Assembly: GCA_010206225.2 (NCBI GenBank)
Contig: VIQU02000005.1
Span: 2,237-66,236, forward strand
Length of the DNA stretch: 64,000 bases
Origin: Lachnospiraceae bacterium MD308
GTDB taxonomy: Bacteria; Bacillota; Clostridia; Lachnospirales; Lachnospiraceae
Reading direction: 5' to 3'
Shown here: piece after piece, positions 27,960 to 35,687 of the stretch
How the letters are laid out: each line of letters begins with the position of its first letter
Numbering within the stretch: position 1 is the first letter of the stretch
Notes under the pieces: model-generated
What the model saw: the letters and a program-made list of their open reading frames with translations, nothing else
What the model was told of the DNA's origin: nothing
Database searches by the model: none
Program-made: the position numbers and the translations under genes

Positions 27960-28952
27960 TCACTTTGTTATATATCTTAAATCAAATAAATCCTCTTCCT
28001 TTGGCAATTGAGATAAGTATCCTGATTCATAAGCCCAATTTAATGTCTCCATAGTTGCATCTATATCAACCTCATATGTCAATTGCGAACGCTGCAGCGC
28101 CCGCTCCACTACATCTGTTTTCAGTTCTAATAATTCTGCTATTTTTCCATATGCTTCTTCGGGATTGTTCTCAACGTAGTCCACAGTCTTTTTTATAGTG
28201 TTAAGGATATCCTTAAGCTCGTCTTCATTTTCATCGCAAAATTCTCCTGTTGCCGCCACTGCGTTTACCGGATATAACTCTTCCTTACCTGTATCCGCCG
28301 CCCATTCTTTCGAGGCATCAAACAGAATCTGTATGTTGTCATATGTCAACTCTGCCATAGAGACAAATGGCTCCCATGTCACGATTGCATCTATATCTTC
28401 TGTATTTACTAAAGATGTGACCATATCCGTTCCGCTCATTCCTGTTACAAACGTCATATCATCACCGCTTAATGAATACTTTGGAAGTATATAGTTTCTT
28501 AATAATGTATCTGTAACTGTTCCCGGACTCGGCCCCGCTACTTTCTTTCCCTTCAAGTCTGATACGCTGGAAAATCCGCGCTCTTTTGTAGTTAATATCA
28601 CATGGCCGCCTCCATTGGCGGATGCAACGATCCTCACGTCTAATCCCTTATCACTCCATGTCGCGACAGGGGACACCCCTACAATACCCATATCTAATTG
28701 TCCGGCTGCCATCGCTTCCATTAACGCAGCGCCATCTGAAAACTCAAGAATCTCTATCTCATAGTCTTTATTATCAAAATACCCGAGCGCCTGTGCAAGA
28801 TAAGGCGTTACCGTGCCAATTGCTCTGTTGCTCCCTATCCGGATTTTATTACTTTTTACAGCCTCTTTGCTTTTATCCGCGCACCCTCCTGCCAATAACA
28901 AAGATAAAGTTAGCAGCATGATCCATAATACCCTAAATATTTTCTTTTTCAT
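27960..28952 (-). CDS. NMT1/TauA-type substrate-binding lipoprotein
   Basis: 330 aa. An N-terminal lipoprotein signal peptide has its lipobox ending at C24 (LLLAGGC). The mature part is a periplasmic-type binding protein: RIGSNRAIGTVTPYLAQALG, a GAALMEAMAAGQLDMGIVG segment typical of NMT1/SsuA-like proteins, and AIVTWEPFVS. Its start lies inside the last 20 bases of the acyl-CoA ligase gene, with GAGGAAG as ribosome site, so the two are translationally linked. It would capture the ligand for the permease at 27156. Confidence 0.9.
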   Translation of the reverse strand: MKKKIFRVLWIMLLTLSLLLAGGCADKSKEAVKSNKIRIGSNRAIGTVTPYLAQALGYFDNKDYEIEILEFSDGAALMEAMAAGQLDMGIVGVSPVATWSDKGLDVRIVASANGGGHVILTTKERGFSSVSDLKGKKVAGPSPGTVTDTLLRNYILPKYSLSGDDMTFVTGMSGTDMVTSLVNTEDIDAIVTWEPFVSMAELTYDNIQILFDASKEWAADTGKEELYPVNAVAATGEFCDENEDELKDILNTIKKTVDYVENNPEEAYGKIAELLELKTDVVERALQRSQLTYEVDIDATMETLNWAYESGYLSQLPKEEDLFDLRYITK

Positions 28953-30456
28953 TATTACTTCCTCGTCTTTCTTTAAATTCGTCTGCCAGTTTTAATCTCT
29001 GAATTTTTCCATTTCCTCCGACTGGCAATTTTTCATAAAATATAATTTTTTGCGGAACTTTGTAATCAGCAAGATATTTTCTGCAAAAATCGATTATTTC
29101 ATCCTCACAGAGACTCGTACTTGGATCCGGGACGCAAAACGCAATTACCTTTTCTCCGTACATCTCATCTGGAACCCCGATAGCTGCCGCCATTTTAATT
29201 CCGCTATACTGATAAAGAATCTCTTCTATCTCTCTCGGCGAGATTTTTTCTCCCCCTCGATTGATCAATTCCTTTTTTCGTCCAACCAAATAAAGATATC
29301 CATCCTCGTCCAGATAACCGACATCTCCGGTTTTCAGCCATCCGCCTGCAAACGTTTGCTCTGTTTCTTCTGTTTTCTTATAATATCCTTCCGATATACT
29401 TGCACCGCAAAATTGGATTTCTCCGGCTTCATGCTCCCGGCATATTTCACCCATATCGTTTACGATACGCATCCGCAATCCATACGGTAGTCCAACCGCT
29501 CCGGGTTTTCTGATTCCCGGCGGAACAGGGTTGGTTGTCAGTTGGCTTCCGCCCTCCGTCATGCCATATGATTCAATAACCGGCACCTGATAACGCTCTT
29601 CAAACTTTTTCAATACCTCAACCGGCAATGATGAAGACGCAGAACGCGCAAACCTAAGTGATTTATGCTGTACATAATCTATGTCAGACAATAAATAAGA
29701 ATAAATTGTCGGCACTCCGCTAAACCATGTAATCTGATACTCGTCTACCCATCTCCAAAAATTATGCCGGCTGAATTTTTCAGCAATAACGATTTCATGG
29801 CCGGCAAGCAAAGGTGTCAGCATTGTAATGACCAAACCATTGATATGAAACCACGGCAATACACATAGTACTTTATCATGGACTGTAAGTTCATGCGCTT
29901 CTTTAATATTTATCATCTCATTTAATAAATTTACATGAGTCAGCATAACCCCTTTTGCTCTTCCGGTTGAACCAGAGGTATATAAAATAATAGCTGTCCC
30001 GTCCACAAGATTATCAAATCTGACATCCTCTGCTGTATGATTGTTGATTTCAATAAAATATGCATCTTTTCCTGATTTATTATTGCTGATGATATCCGCT
30101 GATTCTGTTATTCTGCCCTCGCTGTTATCTGTTAAAATATACCTTAGATCAGCATCTTTTATAATATATTTTAACTCTCTGTTTTTTAGCTTCGGATTAA
30201 TCGGAACCACAATAGCCCGGTTTTCTAAAACCGCGAAAAAACCAACCATAAACTCAATACTGTTTTTATATATTAAGCCCACTTTATCCTGCGCTTCCAA
30301 TCCGCATTGTTTCATAAAACGCGACTGTTTTTGTACCATCTCATAAAACATCGCATAGCTTAACACACTTTTGGAAGCAATCTCTGTAACAAATTGGTCT
30401 TCCCCTCTTATTCTGGCTGTTTCTCTTAATAAATCTGTCAATCTGCTACGTATCAT
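28933..30456 (-). CDS. Acyl-CoA synthetase (class I adenylate-forming ligase)
   Basis: 507 aa. All core motifs are visible: P-loop LYTSGSTGRAKGVMLTH, SYGMTEGG, the hinge GWLKTGDVGYLDEDGYLYLV and the terminal catalytic lysine in VGGNGKIQRLKL. Members activate fatty, aromatic or short carboxylic acids as acyl-AMP and then acyl-CoA. It lies between the LpxD-ABC fusion (10-base gap) and the binding protein (20-base overlap). The most economical reading is that it activates the carboxylate brought in by this transporter and hands the acyl group to the acyltransferase. The substrate cannot be read from sequence. Confidence 0.9.
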   Translation of the reverse strand: MIRSRLTDLLRETARIRGEDQFVTEIASKSVLSYAMFYEMVQKQSRFMKQCGLEAQDKVGLIYKNSIEFMVGFFAVLENRAIVVPINPKLKNRELKYIIKDADLRYILTDNSEGRITESADIISNNKSGKDAYFIEINNHTAEDVRFDNLVDGTAIILYTSGSTGRAKGVMLTHVNLLNEMINIKEAHELTVHDKVLCVLPWFHINGLVITMLTPLLAGHEIVIAEKFSRHNFWRWVDEYQITWFSGVPTIYSYLLSDIDYVQHKSLRFARSASSSLPVEVLKKFEERYQVPVIESYGMTEGGSQLTTNPVPPGIRKPGAVGLPYGLRMRIVNDMGEICREHEAGEIQFCGASISEGYYKKTEETEQTFAGGWLKTGDVGYLDEDGYLYLVGRKKELINRGGEKISPREIEEILYQYSGIKMAAAIGVPDEMYGEKVIAFCVPDPSTSLCEDEIIDFCRKYLADYKVPQKIIFYEKLPVGGNGKIQRLKLADEFKERRGSNNEKENI

Positions 30457-30466
30457 ATTTTAACGC

Positions 30467-32041
30467 TTACCCCTTCTCTATTATCGTTATGATAGTCTGC
30501 TTCATATTCAAAAATTCCGTACTGCCGCGATTGGTACGGTCCGCAATATTTACAGGCAGAATTGTTTTAATCTCCGCCGGTTTCCCGCACACAATAATTA
30601 CCCTGTCCGATAATGCAATCGCTTCGTCTATATCATGTGTAACCATACATACAGAGAATCCGTTTTCTTTCTGAAGTTTCAGCAAATCTTCCTGAATTTT
30701 AACTCTTGTCACAGCATCTAACGCACTAAATGGCTCATCCATCAATAAAAGTTCCGAATTCAACACCAGACTTCTTGCAATTGCAACTCTCTTTTTCATT
30801 CCTCCGGAGAGCTGGTGCGGATAATATTTTTCATATCCGCTCAAGCCTACTACTTTAGCCGCCCACTTGATCTTCTCTTTTCTTTTCTGCTTGTTCTCTT
30901 TTTGAATTGTCAATCCTATCCCAATATTTTTCTCTACGGTAAACCACGGCAGCAAAGTATCTTCCTGAAATATCATACCGATATTAATTCCATTCTTTTT
31001 CCTGGAAATCAATTCCCCTGCATCTGCCTCCAACAATCCCGCCATGATTTTCAGCAACGTTGATTTACCGCAGCCAGACGGCCCGACAATAGATACAAAT
31101 TCCCCGGCTGCTACTTCAAACGAAATATTATCCAGAGTTTTATCCGAATCCTTCCCGTATGTTTTGTTAATATGGCTTACCTCAAAAAGCTTCTGCTTCC
31201 GTTTATATTCAACAGCCGGATTCCCAAATACGGATTCCATGCCAAATACCGATTCTGTAACAACCGAACCCATTCCAATAAAAACACCGTTATCTATCTT
31301 AATATTATCTCTGATTGTGACTCCGGCGCTTATCATACATCGTTCTCCGACTTCGGCAAAAGCCGATACCGAAGCCTTTGTCGCTATCATAGTGTCATTC
31401 TTAATTAAGACATCATGCGCAATCTGGCACAAATTGGATATCTTGACATTATCTCCGATAACCGTATCTCCATATACGCCTCTGTCAATACAGGTATTTA
31501 CGCCAATCTCTACATTATCTCCAATAATAATCCCGCCCTGTGACGGAATACGGCGCTGTATACCATTATGATCCCTTAAAAATTCGTAACCATCTTCACC
31601 TATAACAGCGCCTGATTTTATAATAACATTTTTACCTATCTTGATTTTTCCTGATAATGTGACGCCGCTTTTAGCTATCCATACATTTTGACCTAATTCC
31701 AGTTCCGCATTTGGGAACCTTTTTTTTATCTCTATTGATGATTCTATTCCTGCGTCAAAAATATCTCCGGAAAGTAGACAGACTATTTTACAATATACCT
31801 CTTCTTTATTGTCCACGACTAAGCACGATGCGTTCCTATATTCTATTTTTTCTTCTGCCACAAACAGAACTTCTTTATTTCCCGCGCATACTGCTTCCGA
31901 GGGATGTGAAATAGTCAGTACCGAATCCGGCAAACACCTTTTTATACACGAATAACTATTAATAATCTGATCATAATCCCCAAAAAATTCATACTTTACA
32001 GATTGTTCGTCCAATTTATTTAAAATACTTTTAATTTTCAT
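30467..32041 (-). CDS. LpxD-like N-acyltransferase fused to a NitT/TauT ABC ATPase
   Basis: 524 aa single open frame. Residues about 110-280 are a left-handed beta-helix acyltransferase of LpxD type: GEDGYEFLRDHNGIQRRIP, IGDNVEIGVNTCIDRG and QIAHDVLI with the likely catalytic H209. Residues 285-524 are a complete ABC ATPase: FEVSHINKTYG, Walker A GPSGCGKST (320-328), Q-loop IFQEDTL, signature LSGGMKKR, Walker B LLLMDEP and H-loop THD. The ATPase should drive the permease at 27156, and the acyltransferase should use the product of the acyl-CoA ligase at 28933. LpxD belongs to lipid A synthesis, absent from Gram-positives, so the acceptor is more likely an amino nucleotide sugar. There is no stop, frame change or good internal ribosome site at the junction. 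Confidence 0.9.
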   Translation of the reverse strand: MKIKSILNKLDEQSVKYEFFGDYDQIINSYSCIKRCLPDSVLTISHPSEAVCAGNKEVLFVAEEKIEYRNASCLVVDNKEEVYCKIVCLLSGDIFDAGIESSIEIKKRFPNAELELGQNVWIAKSGVTLSGKIKIGKNVIIKSGAVIGEDGYEFLRDHNGIQRRIPSQGGIIIGDNVEIGVNTCIDRGVYGDTVIGDNVKISNLCQIAHDVLIKNDTMIATKASVSAFAEVGERCMISAGVTIRDNIKIDNGVFIGMGSVVTESVFGMESVFGNPAVEYKRKQKLFEVSHINKTYGKDSDKTLDNISFEVAAGEFVSIVGPSGCGKSTLLKIMAGLLEADAGELISRKKNGINIGMIFQEDTLLPWFTVEKNIGIGLTIQKENKQKRKEKIKWAAKVVGLSGYEKYYPHQLSGGMKKRVAIARSLVLNSELLLMDEPFSALDAVTRVKIQEDLLKLQKENGFSVCMVTHDIDEAIALSDRVIIVCGKPAEIKTILPVNIADRTNRGSTEFLNMKQTIITIIEKG

Positions 32042-32057
32042 CTATATTCTTTCTCTC

Positions 32058-32708
32058 TTATTCAAATACTTTGTAGCTGTCATTCTTACGCAAAACCCTG
32101 GCCGGATTGCCTGCCACCACTGTATTATCCTGTACGTCTTTTGTTACGACACTACCTATCCCGATAATACATCTTTTCCCTATCGTTACTCTGTCCCTGA
32201 TTGCTGCTCCCGCTCCTATAAAACTCTCTTCGCCAATATTGACCCAGCCGCCCACATAAGAACATGCGCTTATCACGGAGTGCTTTCCTACTGTTACATC
32301 ATGTCCCACCATAGCTTTTTTCCCGACAAATACATTTTCCTGAATTAAAGCTCCGGAAGATATGATCGACTGACAATGTATGATACTCCCTTCTTTAATA
32401 ACTGCATCAGAGGCCGACACCGATGAACCAAATATAATCTTGCCCATGCAAAAACCATGTTTTATTACTTTCTGATATAGCTGCTCTCTGTATAACGGCT
32501 CACCATTCAAAATTACAAACTCACAATCATCTTTTTTTCTGTCAAGAAGTTCCTGAAAAGTCAGAACTTTTGTTTGATTAACCACTTTTTCTGTACTGAC
32601 ATCATCAATAAATACTATCTCTTTCCAATGAAGCATATCTTCTGGCTGCATCAGCGCCAAAAGATCTCTTCCAAGCCCTCCCGCGCAATATATACATAAT
32701 ACAGACAT
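32058..32708 (-). CDS. PglD/NeuD-like sugar O/N-acetyltransferase
   Basis: 216 aa. The N-terminal Rossmann-like part (VLCIYCAGGLGRDLLALM, VFIDDVSTEK) resembles the nucleotide-sugar-binding domain of PglD. Residues about 95-205 form a hexapeptide left-handed beta-helix with the catalytic-type histidine in AMVGHDVTVG and the closing VVAGNPARVLRK. PglD-type enzymes acetylate the C4 amine of a UDP- or dTDP-4-amino sugar. The upstream overlapping gene is a sugar aminotransferase, a natural source of that amine. ATG 32708 follows GGAG by 8 bases; a GTG at 32714 would overlap the neighbouring stop. Confidence 0.85.
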   Translation of the reverse strand: MSVLCIYCAGGLGRDLLALMQPEDMLHWKEIVFIDDVSTEKVVNQTKVLTFQELLDRKKDDCEFVILNGEPLYREQLYQKVIKHGFCMGKIIFGSSVSASDAVIKEGSIIHCQSIISSGALIQENVFVGKKAMVGHDVTVGKHSVISACSYVGGWVNIGEESFIGAGAAIRDRVTIGKRCIIGIGSVVTKDVQDNTVVAGNPARVLRKNDSYKVFE

Positions 32709-32710
32709 CC

Positions 32711-33820
32711 TCACATCTCCTTTATTGTATGTATGATCCGATCTACTTGATCGAATTCCAAATCTGGATACAAAGGTAAAACTATTACTTGCGCTGCCAA
32801 ACGTCTTGCTGTTTTTAAATCATTCTTCCTGTATTTATCTCCAAAACATTTTTCATCGGATGTTAAGGGATAAAAATACTTTCGCGGATAAATATTGTTT
32901 TCTTTAAGCTTACTATATAAATCATCCCTGTCCCTGTGAAAGCTTCCATTTACTAAAACCGGAAAATAACTATAGTTTTTTTCTACATTTATATTTTCTT
33001 GAAAAAGCAGAAGTCCTTCTGTTTTTTCAAGATTATTCTTATATAGTTCCCAACATCGTTTCCTCCGGCTGATATTCTCAGCAGTATGCTTCAGATTACA
33101 CAACCCCATAATCGCGGCAAATTCGTTCATTTTGGCATTGGTCCCTACAGATACAACCAGATCTTCCCCACGGATTCCAAAGTTTTTAAGATTATACAGC
33201 CGCTCATATAATTTTTGATCCGAAAAGGCCGCGGCCCCTCCTTCAATGGTGTTGTATATCTTTGTCGCATGGAAACTGAATACCGATGCATCGCCAAAAT
33301 TCCCGATTCCTATTCCCTTGTACTTTACGCCAAAGGCATGCGCGGCATCATATATCACTTTCAATCCGTACTTATCCGCAATCCTCTGAATTTCCTCAAC
33401 ATTACATACGTTCCCATACACATGGACAGGAAGGATCGCCGCTGTCTTCTCTGTGATCAACCCTTCGATCTTTGTCTCATCTATCGTCCCGTCACTGGCT
33501 TTCACGTCACAGAACACCGGTTCCAGACGATTTCTTACAATTGCATGCGTCGTAGATATAAAAGTAAAAGGCGTTGTAATAATCTCTGCTCCCTCTGGGA
33601 AATCAAATGCCTGTATAACAAGTTCAAGCGCCATATGACCGTTCACCATAAGTGAAAGCGCCGGCACGTCCAGATATTCCTTCAGTTTTTTTTCAAGCTC
33701 TTTATGGTAATATCCCATATTTGTGATCCAACGGCTGTCCCATAAAGGCTTAATTGCTTCTATGTATTCTTCATACGGAGGCATAGAAGCTTTTGTTACA
33801 AACACTTTTTCCTTACCCAT
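32711..33820 (-). CDS. DegT/DnrJ/EryC1-family sugar aminotransferase (VioA/FdtB-like)
   Basis: 369 aa PLP enzyme. Motifs: SLMVNGHMALELVIQAF, TTPFTFISTTHAI, VIYDAAHAFGVKY and the PLP-lysine motif SFHATKIYNTIEGGA. Full length for the family and most like enzymes that aminate C3 or C4 of dTDP-keto-6-deoxy sugars. No dTDP-glucose synthase or dehydratase gene is in this window, so the keto-sugar must come from elsewhere. It is followed at once by the PglD-like acetyltransferase and then the LpxD-ABC fusion, giving an aminate-then-acylate order. Confidence 0.87.
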   Translation of the reverse strand: MGKEKVFVTKASMPPYEEYIEAIKPLWDSRWITNMGYYHKELEKKLKEYLDVPALSLMVNGHMALELVIQAFDFPEGAEIITTPFTFISTTHAIVRNRLEPVFCDVKASDGTIDETKIEGLITEKTAAILPVHVYGNVCNVEEIQRIADKYGLKVIYDAAHAFGVKYKGIGIGNFGDASVFSFHATKIYNTIEGGAAAFSDQKLYERLYNLKNFGIRGEDLVVSVGTNAKMNEFAAIMGLCNLKHTAENISRRKRCWELYKNNLEKTEGLLLFQENINVEKNYSYFPVLVNGSFHRDRDDLYSKLKENNIYPRKYFYPLTSDEKCFGDKYRKNDLKTARRLAAQVIVLPLYPDLEFDQVDRIIHTIKEM

Positions 33821-33868
33821 ATAATAACTCCAAATTTATTTTTGCATAATGTTTGTTTCTTGCGGCGC

Positions 33869-35083
33869 TTATATATCCGCATTTAAAAATATATAATCAC
33901 GAAATCCGTGACGCTCCAATGTCTGTTCTATTACTGGATTATATTTTTTATTAGCCGCTACTATGACAAGCGTCTCTTCGCTGTATTCCTGTAATTCGGC
34001 AATTTCATAAACATGATGCCCAAAAAGCGACTTTGGGTTATTCTCCAATTTTGTTACTGCAATTCCCATAATATCCGCCTGCATTCTCGAAATTACCTGC
34101 AGGACGTCATAGGTAAGATAACCTGCGCCGTACAGTAATATCCTTTTCGCCCGATTTATCATATCCGCCTGCTCCGAAGACAAACGAATATCATAAGACA
34201 TGTCCGATATTAATGTTTTCACCAAATGCCCGGAAAAATCATCTTCAAAATACTGCTTGATTTCTTCGCATTCCTCATAAGACAACGTATTGATACCCGC
34301 TTTGATCTTCGTGTATTGATAATCCAGAAAGAATTTCCACCCTTTCATATTCCCGTCACGCGCAAGTCTCTTTAAAATTTCAATATACTGGTAAATCTGT
34401 CCCAGCAAAATTTTGTTTTTCGCGGTGTCTGCATTGGTCACTGACTCGGGATTATAAGAGTAGTGATAGCATACGCCGTCCATTATGAGAACTTTCTTTG
34501 CACACATTAATGCATGTATGATAAAATCTCCGCCCTCTCCGATTTTTAGCCTAGAAAATTTTATATTATTCCTTTTCAGAAAATCCCGCTCAACAACTGC
34601 GCACCATGCGTAGTAAAAAAATTCTCTGTTAAACAAAAATTGTTCTGCCAATACTCTTCCTTCATAAACACCGGAATATTTCTTTTCAATTCCTTTTCTG
34701 GCCGACTGCTGCCTGCTGTCGTTTTCAAATTTAAAAAAGCACATCTGGGCATTATTACCGCCCGCATATTGATATAAACGGGAAAGAGATCCCGGCAATA
34801 AATAATCATCCGCATCAACAAATTGTATATACCTTCCCGATGCCAGCTCCATGCCTTTATTTCTTGAATAACCAACGCCTTTATTGTTTTCATTCCTTAT
34901 TGCCGTAACATTGAAATACCTTTTCTCATATTTATCTAAAATATCTGCGGTTCTGTCCGTAGATCCATCATCAATGCAAATCACTTCCACTTCCACGCCG
35001 CTTTGGCTAAGTATGCTGTCCATGCACCTTTCCAGATACTTTTCACCGTTGTATATCGGAATGATTACGCTTATATCCGCCAT
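33869..35083 (-). CDS. GT2 glycosyltransferase with C-terminal Rossmann-like module
   Basis: 404 aa. GT-A core: ISVIIPIYNGEKYLERCM, IDDGSTDRTADI, GVGYSRNKGM and FVDADDYLL. The module starts at residue 314 (RILLYGAGYLTYDVLQVI, LVIVAANKKYNPVI). It precedes the aminotransferase in transcription order with a short gap. Soluble, with unknown donor and acceptor. Confidence 0.87.
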   Translation of the reverse strand: MADISVIIPIYNGEKYLERCMDSILSQSGVEVEVICIDDGSTDRTADILDKYEKRYFNVTAIRNENNKGVGYSRNKGMELASGRYIQFVDADDYLLPGSLSRLYQYAGGNNAQMCFFKFENDSRQQSARKGIEKKYSGVYEGRVLAEQFLFNREFFYYAWCAVVERDFLKRNNIKFSRLKIGEGGDFIIHALMCAKKVLIMDGVCYHYSYNPESVTNADTAKNKILLGQIYQYIEILKRLARDGNMKGWKFFLDYQYTKIKAGINTLSYEECEEIKQYFEDDFSGHLVKTLISDMSYDIRLSSEQADMINRAKRILLYGAGYLTYDVLQVISRMQADIMGIAVTKLENNPKSLFGHHVYEIAELQEYSEETLVIVAANKKYNPVIEQTLERHGFRDYIFLNADI

Positions 35084-35093
35084 ATTTTCTCCT

Positions 35094-35687
35094 TCACCCG
35101 AGACAATCTAAAATACTTTCTGCAACTTTGCCTCCCAGCTTTTCTATTCCAAGGGCTGTCCCAAAGTGTACGCCGTCAGAACGGGCCGTATCCGGCAGAT
35201 TAATTGATATGGTCCACAGATCATTGATAGCATCTGCCCTTTCCTTTAAAATCTGTCTTGCGATATCATTAAACCGAATAATGTCCTCATTACATCTTTT
35301 TCCCACTGACTCTCCCGGAGCAAATCCAGGCTCGACAACGCTGGTAGTTAATGCAAATATTAACTTCGCCGCAGGACACAAAAATCTGATTCGGTCGCAT
35401 AGCCTAACGAGCAGATCCGCATATTCTTTTTCTGACGTAAATGTCCGGTTTTCATTTGACAGCCGCAAAACATCCCAAAGTCCAAAATTAAAATGAACAA
35501 CATCAAAATTTTTGTGATCGTTCTCTGTAAATATACGTACATAATCATGCAGATATCTCAAAGTGAAAGCACAAAACCTTCCATTGTCATCAGGGTAAAA
35601 GACCTCTGCCGTACCGGACAATTTTTCCCGCACATATTCCTGATAATTCTGACGGATAGAATCTCCTAAAAGCAATACTTTCTTCAT
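35094..35687 (-). CDS. SGNH/GDSL-family hydrolase
   Basis: 197 aa, no signal peptide. Block I is LLGDSIRQNY with catalytic S10; a block-III-like segment FNFGLWDVLRL supplies the expected Asn/Gly region; SDGVHFG near the C-terminus provides the Asp-x-x-His dyad. SGNH enzymes hydrolyse or transfer acyl esters; a cytosolic one in a glycan operon could be an O-acyl esterase or acyltransferase. Its ATG overlaps the stop of the 794-aa fusion protein by 4 bases, so the two are co-translated. Confidence 0.8.
   Translation of the reverse strand: MKKVLLLGDSIRQNYQEYVREKLSGTAEVFYPDDNGRFCAFTLRYLHDYVRIFTENDHKNFDVVHFNFGLWDVLRLSNENRTFTSEKEYADLLVRLCDRIRFLCPAAKLIFALTTSVVEPGFAPGESVGKRCNEDIIRFNDIARQILKERADAINDLWTISINLPDTARSDGVHFGTALGIEKLGGKVAESILDCLG

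Noticed and set aside
30467-32041. The acyltransferase-ABC fusion as a frameshift artefact
   Set aside because: Both halves are complete and in one frame, and the junction lies exactly between the usual end of one domain and the usual start of the other. No ATG with a ribosome site occurs at the junction, though a TTG cannot be excluded.
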